The notes beneath the pieces were generated by a model, which saw only the letters and a list, made by a program, of their open reading frames with translations, was not told the DNA's origin and searched no databases. From Gillisia sp. CAL575 (GTDB taxonomy: Bacteria; Bacteroidota; Bacteroidia; Flavobacteriales; Flavobacteriaceae): a stretch of DNA of 64,000 bases. The stretch spans positions 1 to 64,000 of the forward strand of contig NZ_APHJ01000018.1 in the NCBI RefSeq assembly GCF_000403785.1, read 5' to 3'. Shown piece by piece: positions 1-10,974 of the stretch; position 1 is the first letter of the stretch; every line of letters starts with the position of its first letter. The position numbers were made by a program, and so were the translations under genes.

Positions 1-9
1 ATAAAAAAC

Positions 10-36
10 CAGCCATTAAATATAAATTAATGGCTG
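10..36 (-). terminator. Terminator of clpC
   Basis: A perfect 10-bp inverted repeat (CAGCCATTAA / TTAATGGCTG, 7-nt loop) lies just after the clpC stop codon. Read on the minus strand it is followed by a T run, the layout of an intrinsic terminator. Confidence 0.75.
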
Positions 37-58
37 TTTTGCTTTTAGAAAAGTGATT

Positions 59-2605
59 TTAAACCTCCTTTTCTTCAGTAGCTTTCTCAATCTTAATTGT
101 AAGCTTATCACCTTCTTTGTCAAGGTCCATATATATAGTATCACCTTCTTCAAGATGAGAAGTGATTATTTCTTCAGCAAGAGCATCTTCAATATACTTT
201 TGGATAGCTCTATTTAATGGTCTTGCACCATAATCTTTATCGAATCCTTTATCTGCTATGTAATCTTTTGCACTTTCACTTAACACCAAAGTGTAGCCTA
301 TAATTCCAATTCGGGAGTATAATTTTTCTAATTCAATATCAATAATCTTGTGAATATCATCTCTATCTAGAGAATTAAAAATCACTACATCATCTATTCT
401 ATTAAGAAATTCTGGTGCAAAAGCTTTTTTCAATGCATTTTGAATTACACTTCTAGCGTTATCATCTATTTGAGATTTCTGAGAAGCAGTTCCAAAACCA
501 ACACCTTGTCCAAAATCTTTTAGTTTACGAGACCCAATATTAGAAGTCATTATAATAATAGTGTTTCTAAAATCGATCTTTCTACCTAAACTATCTGTAA
601 GGTATCCATCATCCAAAACCTGTAAAAGCATATTAAAAACGTCTGGATGCGCTTTTTCTACTTCATCTAAAAGGATCACAGCATAAGGCTTGCGTCTAAC
701 CTTTTCAGTTAACTGTCCACCTTCTTCATAACCAATGTATCCCGGAGGTGCACCAATTAATCTTGAGATGGCAAATTTTTCCATATACTCACTCATGTCA
801 ATTCTTATGAGGGTATCGTCATTATCAAAAAGTTCTCTTGCAAGAACTTTAGCAAGTTGAGTCTTACCTACACCCGTTTGCCCTAAGAATATAAAGGAGC
901 CAATAGGTTTATTAGGATCTTTTAATCCAGCTCTATTTCGTTGGATAGCCTTAACAACTTTATTAACTGCATCGTCTTGCCCTATTACCTTGCCTTTTAT
1001 ACGATTTGGCAGTTCAGCCAATTTGGTAATTTCTGTTTGTGCTATTCTGTTTACTGGAACACCTGTCATCATAGAAACCACATCTGCAACATGGTCTTCT
1101 GTAACAGTTTCTTTATGCAATTTAGATTCTTCCTCCCATTTTTCTTGAGCAATACCTAGCTGCTTTTCAAGATTCTTTTCGTCGTCCCTAAGTTTTGCAG
1201 CCTCTTCGTACTTCTGCTTTTTAACAACAGCATTTTTCTCTTCCCGAACAGCTTCTAACTTTTGTTCCAAGTCTAAAATTTGCTTTGGCACTTCGATATT
1301 TGTAATATGAACACGGGCGCCAGCTTCATCTAATGCATCTATTGCCTTATCTGGCAGGAATCTATCTGTAATATATCTATTGGTTAATTTCACGCAAGCG
1401 CTAATAGCTTCGGGTGTATAGTTAACATTATGATGTTCTTCGTATTTGCCTTTAATATTATTAAGGATCTCTAAAGTCTCATCTACCGTTGTAGGTTCCA
1501 CAATAACTTTTTGAAACCTTCTTTCTAAGGCACCATCTTTTTCTATGTATTGTCTATATTCATCAAGAGTAGTGGCACCAACACATTGTATTTCACCTCT
1601 TGCTAAGGCAGGTTTAAACATATTACTCGCATCTAAACTACCAGTTGCTCCACCAGCACCTACAATGGTATGAATTTCATCTATAAAAAGAATAATATCA
1701 TCATTCTTCTCCAGTTCGTTCATAACCGCTTTCATGCGCTCTTCAAATTGACCTCTATATTTTGTTCCTGCAACTAAACTGGCAAGATCAAGTGTTACTA
1801 CGCGCTTATCAAAAAGAATTCTTGAAACTTTTCGCTGGACGATTCTCAGTGCTAATCCTTCAGCGATGGCAGATTTTCCAACACCAGGTTCTCCAATTAA
1901 AAGCGGATTGTTTTTCTTACGTCTACTAAGGATCTGACTAACACGTTCTATTTCTTTCTCTCTACCAACCACAGGGTCTAATTTATCTAACTCTGCCATT
2001 GCAGTAAGATCTCTTCCGAAGTTGTCTAGAACAGGAGTTTTAGATTTCTTATTGGTTTTTCCAGCGTTGCTAAAAGGATTATCCTTAGTAGCATCATCTG
2101 CGCTCGCGTCTTCATCTGAAAATGATTCAGCTCTTGGAGCTTCTAAATAATCGTCATCATTTGTAATCATATATTTGAATTGATCTTTAACTCCATCATA
2201 ATCAATCTTTAGTTTGTTTAAAAGTTTGGTTGTAGGATCATTTTCATTTCTTAAAATGCACAATAATAAATGTGCAGTATTAATAGAAGTACTTTGAAAA
2301 AGCTTAGCCTCTAAAAATGTAGTTTTTAAAGCCCGCTCTGCTTGTCTTGTAAGGTGTAAATTCTTTTTTTCATTAGAAATTCCTGAAGATTCCGGGTTTG
2401 CAGGGCTTAATATTTCCACTTTTCGTCTTAAATGACTTAAGTCTATATCTAGGGCATTCAATATATTTATAGCTTTACCATCTCCATCTCGTAAAAGCCC
2501 TAGCATTAAATGTTCTGTACCAATAAAGTCGTGACCTAACCTAAGAGCTTCTTCTTTGCTATAGGCAATCACATCCTTTACTTTGGGAGAAAAATTATCA
2601 TCCAT
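59..2605 (-). CDS. clpC: ClpC-type AAA+ ATPase subunit of the Clp protease
   Basis: Hexameric unfoldase that feeds damaged or tagged proteins into ClpP in the cytoplasm. The 848-residue product has the full ClpC layout: double Clp_N repeat in the first 145 residues, first AAA+ module with Walker [10 protein letters not shown] and Walker B LFIDEIH, a UVR-like coiled-coil segment ([19 protein letters not shown]), then a second AAA+ module with Walker [10 protein letters not shown] and the pore-loop motif GYIGYEEGG. The VGF tripeptide in the second module is the usual ClpP-docking loop. The UVR segment separates it from ClpB and ClpA. It is transcribed divergently from gyrA across 257 bp and followed by its own terminator. 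No clpP lies in the window. Confidence 0.96.
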   Translation of the reverse strand: MDDNFSPKVKDVIAYSKEEALRLGHDFIGTEHLMLGLLRDGDGKAINILNALDIDLSHLRRKVEILSPANPESSGISNEKKNLHLTRQAERALKTTFLEAKLFQSTSINTAHLLLCILRNENDPTTKLLNKLKIDYDGVKDQFKYMITNDDDYLEAPRAESFSDEDASADDATKDNPFSNAGKTNKKSKTPVLDNFGRDLTAMAELDKLDPVVGREKEIERVSQILSRRKKNNPLLIGEPGVGKSAIAEGLALRIVQRKVSRILFDKRVVTLDLASLVAGTKYRGQFEERMKAVMNELEKNDDIILFIDEIHTIVGAGGATGSLDASNMFKPALARGEIQCVGATTLDEYRQYIEKDGALERRFQKVIVEPTTVDETLEILNNIKGKYEEHHNVNYTPEAISACVKLTNRYITDRFLPDKAIDALDEAGARVHITNIEVPKQILDLEQKLEAVREEKNAVVKKQKYEEAAKLRDDEKNLEKQLGIAQEKWEEESKLHKETVTEDHVADVVSMMTGVPVNRIAQTEITKLAELPNRIKGKVIGQDDAVNKVVKAIQRNRAGLKDPNKPIGSFIFLGQTGVGKTQLAKVLARELFDNDDTLIRIDMSEYMEKFAISRLIGAPPGYIGYEEGGQLTEKVRRKPYAVILLDEVEKAHPDVFNMLLQVLDDGYLTDSLGRKIDFRNTIIIMTSNIGSRKLKDFGQGVGFGTASQKSQIDDNARSVIQNALKKAFAPEFLNRIDDVVIFNSLDRDDIHKIIDIELEKLYSRIGIIGYTLVLSESAKDYIADKGFDKDYGARPLNRAIQKYIEDALAEEIITSHLEEGDTIYMDLDKEGDKLTIKIEKATEEKEV

Positions 2606-2862
2606 CTTATTTCCTTTCTCTAAAATTATATATTAACAATATGTGCGGTAGTTCAATAATTATACCTATTAATTAATATGTCGCTAGCTAATTGACAAAA
2701 TTACTTTCAATAATCAAAATTTAAGATAGCTAACTTATTAACGAAGGGGCGCTAATTATTTGTTAATAAAATTTACACAAAGCCTTGTCAATAGTGCTTA
2801 AAACAACTGCGAAATACGTAAATTGGCACGTTATATTTTCAAACTAAATTAAAATATTTAAT

Positions 2863-5403
2863 ATGGCTGAAGGAGAAAAGTTAATTCCTATCAACATTGA
2901 AGATGAAATGAAATCGGCTTACATCGATTATTCGATGTCGGTCATTGTGTCACGTGCCTTACCTGATGTACGAGATGGGTTAAAACCTGTTCACAGAAGG
3001 GTTTTGTTCGGAATGCATGAATTGGGAATTAGAGCTACTGGATCTCACAAAAAATCTGCAAGAATTGTAGGGGAAGTATTAGGTAAGTATCACCCACACG
3101 GGGATACATCTGTATACGACGCTATGGTGCGTATGGCTCAAGAATGGAGTTTGCGATATATGCTTGTAGATGGTCAAGGTAACTTTGGATCTATAGATGG
3201 TGATAGTCCTGCAGCAATGCGATATACTGAGGCCAGAATGAGGAAGATCGCTGAGGATATGTTGGCAGATATTGATAAAGATACTGTAGACCACCGATTG
3301 AATTTTGATGATACTTTAGAAGAACCTACCGTTTTGCCAACACGAGTTCCTAATTTATTAATAAATGGAGCTAGTGGTATTGCAGTAGGGATGGCAACCA
3401 ATATGCCTCCTCATAACTTATCTGAAGTTATTGATGGTACGGTTGCGTACATAGAGAATAACGATATTGAGATAGATGAGTTAATTACTCACATAAAAGC
3501 ACCAGATTTCCCAACAGGAGGTGTAATATATGGTTATGATGGTGTTCGTGAAGCCTTTAAAACAGGTAGAGGTAGAGTGATGATGCGTGCAAAATCTACT
3601 TTAGAAGATGTTAATGGTAGAGAAGCGATCATTGTAACAGAGATTCCATATCAGGTGAATAAAGCCGATATGATCAAGAAAACCGCCGATCTTGTTAATG
3701 AGAAAAAGATCGAGGGGATTTCAACAATTCGTGATGAGTCCGATCGAAACGGGATGCGTATTGTTTATATCCTAAAGCGTGATGCGATACCAAATATTGT
3801 TTTAAATACTCTCTTTAAGCATACAGCGCTTCAACAAAGTTTCAGTGTAAATAATATCGCCTTGGTAAAAGGTAGACCTGAGATGTTGAATTTGAAGGAT
3901 ATGATCGTTCATTTTGTAGAGCATCGTCATGAAGTTGTTGTAAGGCGTACTCAATACGAATTGCGTAAGGCTGAAGAAAGAGCACATATTTTAGAAGGAT
4001 TGATCATCGCTTCAGATAATATTGATGAAGTGATTGCCTTAATTAGATCTTCCAGTAATGGAGACGAAGCTCGTGCTAAATTAATTGAACGTTTCAGTTT
4101 ATCTGAACTTCAGGCGAAGGCAATTGTAGAAATGCGATTGAGACAGCTTACCGGTTTAGAACAAGATAAATTACGTACAGAATACGAAGATATCATGACG
4201 ACCATTGAGGATCTTAAAGATATTTTGGCTAGAAAAGAGCGTCGTATGCAAGTTATCACAGATGAGTTGTTGGAAATCAAGAACAAATATGGTGATGAGC
4301 GTAGATCTGTTATAGAATACGCAGGTGGAGATCTTAGTATAGAAGATATGATCCCAGATGAACAAGTAGTTATTACTATTTCTCATGCAGGTTATATTAA
4401 GAGAACATCACTTACAGAATATAAAACCCAGAATAGAGGAGGAGTAGGTCAAAAAGGATCTACAACAAGAAATGAAGATTTCCTTGAACATTTGTTTACA
4501 GGAACCAATCATCAATATATGATCTTCTTTACTCAAAAAGGGAAATGTTATTGGATGCGTGTTTATGAAATTCCTGAAGGAAGTAAGACTTCTAAGGGTA
4601 GAGCTATTCAGAATTTAATAAATATTGAACCAGGGGATAAGGTGAAAGCATTTATTAATACTCAGGATCTTAAAGATGAGGAGTATATAAATAGTCACTT
4701 TGTAATCATGGCCACCAAGAAAGGACAGGTTAAGAAAACTTCTTTGGAGCAATATTCTAGACCTAGAATAAATGGTATTAATGCCATTACCATTCGAGAA
4801 GACGATGAGCTGTTAGAAGCAAAACTTACCACGGGGAACAGTCAAGTTATGTTGGCTATTAAAAGTGGTAAAGCCATTAGATTTGAGGAAGAGAAGACCA
4901 GACCAATGGGTAGAAATGCCTCAGGGGTTAGAGGGATTACTTTAGCAGACGATAATGATGAAGTGGTTGGTATGATCGCTGTGAATGATATGGATACTGA
5001 TATTTTAGTAGTTTCTGCTAATGGTTATGGAAAACGATCAAAACTTGATGACTACAGAATCACAAATCGTGGAGGGAAAGGTGTTAAGACAATTTCAGTA
5101 ACAGATAAGACTGGAGAACTAGTAGCTATAAAGAACGTGACTGACAGCGATGATCTTATGATTATTAATAGATCTGGACTTGCTATTAGAATGAGTGTAG
5201 ATAATTTAAGAGTTATGGGAAGAGCTACGCAAGGGGTTCGACTTATAAATCTTAAGAGTAATGATGCTATTGCGGCAGTAGCCAAAGTAATGAAGGATGA
5301 TGAGGAAGTAGTAGAGGAGTTACTAGAAGAGCTGTCAGACACTGATATCAGTGAAGAAAATTCTGATGGCACAACTATTGCAGACAATAACGATGAAGAA
5401 TAA
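2863..5403 (+). CDS. gyrA: DNA gyrase subunit A
   Basis: Breakage-reunion subunit of DNA gyrase, which introduces negative supercoils together with GyrB (not in this window). The protein has 846 residues. The active-site tyrosine is Tyr121 in AAMRYTEAR, and the quinolone-resistance region reads [17 protein letters not shown]. The position matching E. coli Ser83 is Thr82, and the Asp87 equivalent is kept. The GyrA box NRGGKG in the C-terminal beta-pinwheel marks it as gyrase rather than topoisomerase IV. The C-terminus is very acidic (about 30 residues rich in D and E). A TPR-protein gene starts 21 nt downstream on the same strand, so the two may be co-transcribed. Confidence 0.97.
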   Translation: MAEGEKLIPINIEDEMKSAYIDYSMSVIVSRALPDVRDGLKPVHRRVLFGMHELGIRATGSHKKSARIVGEVLGKYHPHGDTSVYDAMVRMAQEWSLRYMLVDGQGNFGSIDGDSPAAMRYTEARMRKIAEDMLADIDKDTVDHRLNFDDTLEEPTVLPTRVPNLLINGASGIAVGMATNMPPHNLSEVIDGTVAYIENNDIEIDELITHIKAPDFPTGGVIYGYDGVREAFKTGRGRVMMRAKSTLEDVNGREAIIVTEIPYQVNKADMIKKTADLVNEKKIEGISTIRDESDRNGMRIVYILKRDAIPNIVLNTLFKHTALQQSFSVNNIALVKGRPEMLNLKDMIVHFVEHRHEVVVRRTQYELRKAEERAHILEGLIIASDNIDEVIALIRSSSNGDEARAKLIERFSLSELQAKAIVEMRLRQLTGLEQDKLRTEYEDIMTTIEDLKDILARKERRMQVITDELLEIKNKYGDERRSVIEYAGGDLSIEDMIPDEQVVITISHAGYIKRTSLTEYKTQNRGGVGQKGSTTRNEDFLEHLFTGTNHQYMIFFTQKGKCYWMRVYEIPEGSKTSKGRAIQNLINIEPGDKVKAFINTQDLKDEEYINSHFVIMATKKGQVKKTSLEQYSRPRINGINAITIREDDELLEAKLTTGNSQVMLAIKSGKAIRFEEEKTRPMGRNASGVRGITLADDNDEVVGMIAVNDMDTDILVVSANGYGKRSKLDDYRITNRGGKGVKTISVTDKTGELVAIKNVTDSDDLMIINRSGLAIRMSVDNLRVMGRATQGVRLINLKSNDAIAAVAKVMKDDEEVVEELLEELSDTDISEENSDGTTIADNNDEE

Positions 5404-5424
5404 CTAACTAAAATCTAAATTAGA

Positions 5425-6678
5425 ATGAAAAAGAATATTTTATCAATAGGCTTATCTTTAATAACAGTTGTTGCAATAGCCCAGAAAAAGGAAGTTCGCG
5501 ATGCCGGTAAGGCAATTGACAAAGGAAGTTATGCGGAAGCTAAAACTTTGCTTACTCAAGCAGAATCTATGTTGGGTGATGCTAATGACAATCTAAAAGA
5601 AGACTTTTACGTTTTTAAAGGTCAAGCTTATCTAGGTACAGGAGAAGGAACTTCAGTAAAGGACCTTATGACTGCATCTGAAGCTTTTAAAAAAGCGGAA
5701 GAATTAGGTAATGCAGAAGCTGCTGCTCAAGGTTTATCTGGTGTTACAAATAGCTTGATTCAAAGCGCTATCAACGACCAGAATGCTGAGAAGTATGATT
5801 TGGCTGCAGAAAAATTATATGCAGGATACAAATTAAATCCTAAAGATACTTTATATCTATATTTTGCTGCTTCTAATGCAGTTACTGCAAAGAACTACGA
5901 AACAGCTCTTAAGTATTATGAGGATCTTAAAGATTTAGGATATACTGGTATTGAAACAGAATATTTAGCAGTTAATAAGTCTACTGGGGAAGAAGAGGCT
6001 ATGCCAAAATCTCAACGTGACCTAATGGTTAAAACTGGTGAGTATATTAACCCAGAAGATAGAGTTGCACCATCAAAATCTGGAGAGATCACTAAAAACA
6101 TCGCTTTAATATATATTGAGCAAGGTAGAGAAGAAGAAGCCGTAAGCGCTTTAAAAGCTGCAAAAGAGGCTAATCCTGAAGATGCTTCATTAATGCAAAC
6201 TGAAGCGGATATGTATTACAAAATGGGTAAAAAAGATAAGTATAAGGAGCTTATGGAGGAGATTGTTGCTCAAGACCCTACGAATGCTACTTTATATTAC
6301 AACTTAGGAGTAACTTCTTTTGAAATTGGAGATAATGATGCTGCAATTGCTTATTACGAAAATGCATTAAAGTATGATCCAGAGATGACTGAAGCTCGTT
6401 TAAATATTGCTGCTGCAATATTAGCTAACGAAGCTAAAATTGTTGAGGAAATGAATACTTTAGGAATGAGCAAAGGAGATACTAAGAAGTATGATGAACT
6501 TGCGGAAAAACGTAAAGACGTATATAGAAAAGCCCTTCCTTATTTAGAACAAGTAATGGAAAATGATGCTGATAACATTGAAGCAATCAGAACTTCTATG
6601 AATATCTACTATCAACTAGGAGAAAATGAAAAAGCAGATGCTTTACAAGCAAAATTAACTGCTAAAGAAAATAAATAA
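5425..6678 (+). CDS. Exported tetratricopeptide-repeat protein
   Basis: A 417-residue protein that begins with a hydrophobic segment ending in VVAIAQKK, which looks like a signal peptide cleaved after AIA-Q, so it is probably periplasmic. The rest is alpha-helical and Ala/Glu/Tyr/Asn-rich. Recognisable TPR units occur in the second half, for example ATLYYNLGVTSFEIGDNDAA and a final unit near IYYQLGENEKADAL. TPR arrays bind other proteins; the partner is not known. The start ATG lies 21 nt after the gyrA stop. A strong terminator follows the stop codon. Similar proteins next to gyrA are common in Flavobacteriaceae, but their function has not been assigned as far as I know. Confidence 0.85.
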   Translation: MKKNILSIGLSLITVVAIAQKKEVRDAGKAIDKGSYAEAKTLLTQAESMLGDANDNLKEDFYVFKGQAYLGTGEGTSVKDLMTASEAFKKAEELGNAEAAAQGLSGVTNSLIQSAINDQNAEKYDLAAEKLYAGYKLNPKDTLYLYFAASNAVTAKNYETALKYYEDLKDLGYTGIETEYLAVNKSTGEEEAMPKSQRDLMVKTGEYINPEDRVAPSKSGEITKNIALIYIEQGREEEAVSALKAAKEANPEDASLMQTEADMYYKMGKKDKYKELMEEIVAQDPTNATLYYNLGVTSFEIGDNDAAIAYYENALKYDPEMTEARLNIAAAILANEAKIVEEMNTLGMSKGDTKKYDELAEKRKDVYRKALPYLEQVMENDADNIEAIRTSMNIYYQLGENEKADALQAKLTAKENK

Positions 6679-6696
6679 GAATTTATCTTATAAACT

Positions 6697-6726
6697 AAAA
6701 AGGCTGTCAGTAATGACAGCCTTTTT
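6697..6726. terminator. Bidirectional terminator between the TPR gene and the NlpC/P60 gene
   Basis: A 13-bp perfect stem (AAAAAGGCTGTCA / TGACAGCCTTTTT, loop GTAA) followed by more T. It sits between two convergent genes and can serve both strands. Confidence 0.8.
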
Positions 6727-6765
6727 TTGTGCTTTATATTTCACAATATTAAGAAGATCCAATCT

Positions 6766-7515
6766 CTAAATGATCTTCTTAATCACTCTTAATTGATGTG
6801 TATGTCTTTTCAATTCAGTATTAAAAATACCCGAATGATCAATTCTATCTATTCTCACTTTACCATTTACATGTATAATATAATTATCCTGCATAATGAT
6901 ACCCACATGTGTAATTTTCCCTTCAGCGTTATCAAAAAAGGCTAGATCTCCAGGTTCACTTTCTTCTATAAAACTTAAGGCTTCTCCTTGTGTAGCTTGC
7001 TGAGAGGCGTCTCTTAATAAAGAATAGCCATTTAGCATATATACCATTTGGGTAAGTCCGCTACAATCTATACCAAAAGGAGTTTTCCCTCCCCACATAT
7101 AAGGAGCATTGAGGTACAAGAGTGCGGTATTAACCAAATTTGTTTTTTCTTTTACTCCTGAAATACTACTACCATCAAAAGTGTTTTTTAATGGCTCATT
7201 ACTATTCAAAACAGAACCTAAAGGAATGGTTGTCAAACCTTGCGTTTCATCGGTTAAGAACTCGATGAGGTCTGCAGAATATTTTCTTTCTTCATAAGAA
7301 AGGTCAAAATATACAGCTTCCTCTACTTTGAAATATTGTCGGTTATCTATCCAACCTTCATAGGAATCGAATGCGATACGAATTCGGCTCCATTTACCAC
7401 GTTCTTCAAGAACTTTAAAATATTCCCCATACAAGAGTTGGGTAACCATTTCGGAAGCATCGGCCGGTTGGATTCTAACCGGCACAATGCTCAAGTTGCA
7501 TATTCCGTACTGCAT
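6766..7515 (-). CDS. NlpC/P60-family cell-wall hydrolase with SH3-like N-terminus
   Basis: Probable peptidoglycan-stem-peptide endopeptidase (clan CA, family C40). The 249-residue protein has an SH3b-like N-terminal half (about residues 1-65, with a GKWSRIRIAFDSYEGWI segment) and a C-terminal NlpC/P60 domain. The catalytic cysteine is Cys151 in GIDCSGLTQ, with His203 in ITHVGI as the base and His215 as a candidate third residue. No signal peptide is obvious, which is common for this YkfC-like group whose members act on recycled muropeptides, so the location is uncertain. It is convergent with the TPR gene. The DNA just upstream of its start is an intergenic repeat (7531-7632) that is seen again at 46.3 kb. 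Confidence 0.88.
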   Translation of the reverse strand: MQYGICNLSIVPVRIQPADASEMVTQLLYGEYFKVLEERGKWSRIRIAFDSYEGWIDNRQYFKVEEAVYFDLSYEERKYSADLIEFLTDETQGLTTIPLGSVLNSNEPLKNTFDGSSISGVKEKTNLVNTALLYLNAPYMWGGKTPFGIDCSGLTQMVYMLNGYSLLRDASQQATQGEALSFIEESEPGDLAFFDNAEGKITHVGIIMQDNYIIHVNGKVRIDRIDHSGIFNTELKRHTHQLRVIKKII

Positions 7516-7530
7516 TGATTAAAACTTACT

Positions 7531-7632
7531 AATTTAATCCCTCATTGAGGGTTTAATTCCACGAGCCCTATATCTCGAATTTTAAAAGTGATTTTCATTT
7601 GTACCTCTAAGACCTGCCTCGAGATTTTTAAT
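7531..7632. repeat. Dispersed intergenic repeat, copy A
   Basis: About 100 bp between two minus-strand genes. Two blocks recur at 46244-46365: an outer block reading AATCCCTCATTGAGGGTTTA here against a similar TATCCCTAATTGAGGTTTTA there, and an inner block starting CTCGAATTTTAAAAG and continuing through TACCTC, GACCTGCC and ATTTTT in the same order. The block order is kept but the middle differs in length, so this looks like a diverged mobile or structural intergenic element. No open reading frame was seen. Confidence 0.5.
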
Positions 7633-7633
7633 T

Positions 7634-8812
7634 TTAGTCTCTCTGAATTACAATTGCAGATGCTCCACCACCTCCGTTGCAAATTGCAGCAGCTCCGGTT
7701 TTAGCATTATTCTGTTCTAATACATTTAGCAGAGTTATAATAATTCTAACCCCAGAACATCCAAGAGGATGACCTAAAGAAACAGCTCCACCATTTACAT
7801 TGGTATTTTTATCTGTAAGACCTAAGATCTTCATATTTGCTAATCCAACAACGGCAAAAGCTTCGTTGAATTCAAAAAAGTCAACATCATCTTGATTAAT
7901 ACCAGCTTTAGCTAATGCTTTAGGAAGCGCTTTAGATGGCGCAGTAGTAAACCATTTAGGTTCTTGTGCAGCATCTGCAAAACTCTTAATGCTCGCTAAT
8001 ACTTTCAATCCTAATTCATCTGCTTTCTCGCGGCTCATCAATACAACTGCTCCAGCTCCATCATTGATAGTAGAAGCATTTGCAGCAGTAACAGTCCCAT
8101 CTTTAGAAAAAGCAGGACGTAAAGAAGAAATCTTATCCATTCTTACATTCTTGAATTCTTCATCTTCTTTTATTACTATAGGATCTCCTTTTCTTTGCGG
8201 AACTTCTACAGGTACAACTTCATTATCAAATTTCCCATCTTTCCATGCTTTGGCAGATCTCTCATAAGATTGAATTGCAAAAGCATCTTGATCTTCTCTA
8301 CTAAAATTATGCTCGGTAGCACAAAGATCTGCACAGGTTCCCATTGCATTATGATCGTATGCATCTACCAATCCATCTTTTTGCATTCCATCTATCATTG
8401 TTGCTGGACCAAATTTATGTCCAGATCTAAGATGCATATAATGCGGAATTAAACTCATGTTCTCCATTCCTCCTGCTACAATAATATCTGCATCTCCTAA
8501 CATAATAGCTTGTGCTCCCTGCATTACAGCCTTCATTCCGCTTGCGCACACTTTATTTATAGTAGTACATGGAACAGTATCCGGAATTCCGGCACCTAAC
8601 GCAGCTTGCCTAGCTGGAGCTTGTCCAACTCCGGCTTGCACCACATTACCCATTAATACTTCTTGAACCATTTCTGGCTTTAATCCTATTTTATTTAAAG
8701 CTCCTTGAATTGCGATAGAACCTAATTTTGTTGCTGGTACTGTAGATAATCCACCTAGGAAACTTCCAATTGGTGTTCTTGCAGCACTTACAATTACTAC
8801 TTCCTTATTCAT
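7634..8812 (-). CDS. Acetyl-CoA C-acetyltransferase (thiolase)
   Basis: Thiolase that condenses two acetyl-CoA to acetoacetyl-CoA, or cleaves 3-ketoacyl-CoA in fatty-acid and ketogenic amino-acid breakdown. The 392-residue length is standard. The nucleophile is Cys89 (NKVCASGMKA), and the C-terminal catalytic motifs are SLGHPLGCSG (His) and CNGGGGASA (Cys). The closest match by eye is the biosynthetic/degradative acetyl-CoA acetyltransferase group (AtoB/PhaA) rather than FadA, because the substrate-loop region is the short type, but specificity is inferred. It stands alone on the minus strand, divergent from the HD-domain gene; a TAAATTCG box about 25 bp upstream of the start could be its -7 element. 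Confidence 0.93.
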   Translation of the reverse strand: MNKEVVIVSAARTPIGSFLGGLSTVPATKLGSIAIQGALNKIGLKPEMVQEVLMGNVVQAGVGQAPARQAALGAGIPDTVPCTTINKVCASGMKAVMQGAQAIMLGDADIIVAGGMENMSLIPHYMHLRSGHKFGPATMIDGMQKDGLVDAYDHNAMGTCADLCATEHNFSREDQDAFAIQSYERSAKAWKDGKFDNEVVPVEVPQRKGDPIVIKEDEEFKNVRMDKISSLRPAFSKDGTVTAANASTINDGAGAVVLMSREKADELGLKVLASIKSFADAAQEPKWFTTAPSKALPKALAKAGINQDDVDFFEFNEAFAVVGLANMKILGLTDKNTNVNGGAVSLGHPLGCSGVRIIITLLNVLEQNNAKTGAAAICNGGGGASAIVIQRD

Positions 8813-8897
8813 AACTTAAAATTTTAATTTTCTCTTGCGAATTTAGTGATTTTATCAAGAACAAACCAAGGCTTCTAGGTGCACCGTGTTTTTTTAC

Positions 8898-8905
8898 TAC
8901 ATTTG
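8898..8905 (+). promoter_or_regulatory. Putative Bacteroidota -7 box for the PgpH-like gene
   Basis: TACATTTG matches the TAnnTTTG -7 consensus and ends 19 nt before the ATG at 8925. No clear -33 TTG was found at the usual distance. Confidence 0.4.
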
Positions 8906-8924
8906 AAAAATAGTATTAAAATAC

Positions 8925-10970
8925 ATGAATAATTACGTAAACAACTTTTATAAAAATCAGGCTTTATTCTACAAGATTTTTCTATTTATAGTCACAGCGT
9001 TTTTAATTGTTTATCTGCTTCCAAAGGGAGGTAAATTTAAATATGAGATCACTAAGGGCAAACCTTGGCAATATGAAAATTTATATGCGCCATTTGATTT
9101 TGCCATCTTAAAAAGCAATGCTGAAATAGTTAAAGAAAAGCTTCAGATAAATAGTAACCATATTCCCTACTACACATTTAATGAAAATGTTGTGGAGCAA
9201 GTAAAGTCAAAAGTTCCAGAACAATTAGAGAAAACTTTTACAGATAGTATCTTAAAAAGGAAAAGAAGACTGTTATCTGGTTTTATTGAAAAAACTTTGG
9301 ATGATATATATGAAAATGGAATTTTACTTGAAGCTAAACCTGCCGATGCTAACAAACTCGTATATTTAAAGAGAGGGAATGAGGCATTTGAACTCAACTA
9401 TGATAAACTATTACTTCAAGATGAAATTCGGCCATATCTAAATGTTCAGATCAACCAGAGTAGCTTATCTTCTCTAAAACCAGAATTATTAGAATTCTTT
9501 TATAATGCTATTAAACCAAATGTTACTTATGATTCTGGACTTACTCAGAAGGAATTAGACAGTAAATTAGGTTCCATTTCCTATACCCGTGGAAGTATAG
9601 AACGTGGTACCATTATAATTTCTAAAGGGGAGATAGTAGAAGGTGAAACATTAGATGTTTTAACTTCCCTTAAATCTGAATATGAATCTCAAGTTTGGAG
9701 TGATTCCAGTTATAATTGGATCTTATTTGGTTACAGTATATTGGTTTGTCTTGCTTTGCTGATGTTGCTACTGTTTATTAGAAGAAATAGAAGAGATATT
9801 TTTGAGAATAATGTAAAAGTTTCATTTATTTTCTTCAATATTTTATTGATGGTTTTTCTAACCACGTTAGTTGTAAATTTTGAAGCTAAATATGTTTACA
9901 TTGTTCCGCTTTGTATATTACCCTTGACCTTAAAAGCATTTTTTGATTCTAGGTTGGGTTTATTTACCCATGTAATTACTGTTCTTATTTTAGGTTTTGT
10001 AGTTCCCAATAGTTACGAATATATGTTCCTTCAGATCACTGCGGGGATTGTTACTATTCTTACTGTTTCAGAATTGTATAAAAGGGCTAATTTATTTATT
10101 TCAGTAGGGCAAATAACCTTTATTTATATTCTAGTTTATTTTGCATTTACTATTATTCAGGAGGGGAATATACAAGATCTAAATTCTGAAATGTTCCTTA
10201 CTTTTATTTTAGGTGGATTGGCAACTTTGTTTGTGCAGCCGCTTATTTATATTTATGAAAAACTCTTCGGATTGGTTTCAGACATGTCACTTTTAGAGTT
10301 ATCTGATACCAATTCCAAACTATTGAAGGAGTTAGCAGAGAAGGCGCCTGGAACTTTTCATCATTCTCTTAATGTTGCAAATCTGGCTGAAGCTGCTGCA
10401 AATGAGATTGGGGCTAACGCAATGTTGGCTAGGGTAGGAGCCTTATATCATGATATTGGTAAAATGGAAAACCCTACTTATTTTTCTGAGAACCAAACCA
10501 GTTCAGTGAATTCCCATGACGAATTATCTCCAGCAGAAAGTGCTGAAGTAATTATAAATCATGTGATTCATGGAATTGAAATTGCCAGAAAAAATAATCT
10601 TCCAGATAGAGTGATAGATTTTATTAGAACCCACCATGGAACCTCTTTAGTATATTTCTTTTATATGAAAGAAAAGGAAATGAACGACAAAGTATCTACA
10701 TTAGATTTTAGATACCCTGGTCCAATTCCTTTTAGTAAAGAGACTGCGATTTTAATGATGTGTGATAGTGTAGAGGCAGCAAGTAAAAGTTTAAAAGAGC
10801 CAACAACAGCTAAAATTGATGATTTTGTAGAAAGAATTATCAATAAGCAAATGGATGAAGCTCAGTTCTTAAATGCTAACATCACCTTCAAAGAGATCCA
10901 ACTAATCAAAAAGGTATTAAAACAAAAACTGAAGAATATTTTTCATTTAAGAATAGAATATCCCGAATAG
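8925..10970 (+). CDS. 7TMR-HD family membrane phosphodiesterase (PgpH-like)
   Basis: Membrane protein of 681 residues resembling Listeria PgpH, which hydrolyses cyclic di-AMP. Order of parts: one N-terminal membrane helix (about 15-31), a long extracytoplasmic 7TMR-HDED domain (to about 260), seven closely spaced hydrophobic segments (about 265-455), then a cytoplasmic HD domain. The HD motif is visible as HHSLNVANLA followed by ALYHDIGK, with the further metal ligands in NHVIHGIEIA and RTHHGTSLVYFFY. In Bacteroidota the substrate is assumed to be c-di-AMP by analogy; this was not shown here and no diadenylate cyclase gene is in the window. It ends 4 bp from the convergent GreA-like gene. Confidence 0.9.
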   Translation: MNNYVNNFYKNQALFYKIFLFIVTAFLIVYLLPKGGKFKYEITKGKPWQYENLYAPFDFAILKSNAEIVKEKLQINSNHIPYYTFNENVVEQVKSKVPEQLEKTFTDSILKRKRRLLSGFIEKTLDDIYENGILLEAKPADANKLVYLKRGNEAFELNYDKLLLQDEIRPYLNVQINQSSLSSLKPELLEFFYNAIKPNVTYDSGLTQKELDSKLGSISYTRGSIERGTIIISKGEIVEGETLDVLTSLKSEYESQVWSDSSYNWILFGYSILVCLALLMLLLFIRRNRRDIFENNVKVSFIFFNILLMVFLTTLVVNFEAKYVYIVPLCILPLTLKAFFDSRLGLFTHVITVLILGFVVPNSYEYMFLQITAGIVTILTVSELYKRANLFISVGQITFIYILVYFAFTIIQEGNIQDLNSEMFLTFILGGLATLFVQPLIYIYEKLFGLVSDMSLLELSDTNSKLLKELAEKAPGTFHHSLNVANLAEAAANEIGANAMLARVGALYHDIGKMENPTYFSENQTSSVNSHDELSPAESAEVIINHVIHGIEIARKNNLPDRVIDFIRTHHGTSLVYFFYMKEKEMNDKVSTLDFRYPGPIPFSKETAILMMCDSVEAASKSLKEPTTAKIDDFVERIINKQMDEAQFLNANITFKEIQLIKKVLKQKLKNIFHLRIEYPE

Positions 10971-10974
10971 CTAG

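Noticed and set aside
5052-5387. 111-residue Ser/Leu-rich frame antisense to the gyrA 3' end
   Set aside because: It is a shadow of the acidic gyrA coding region; composition results from reversing Asp/Glu codons.
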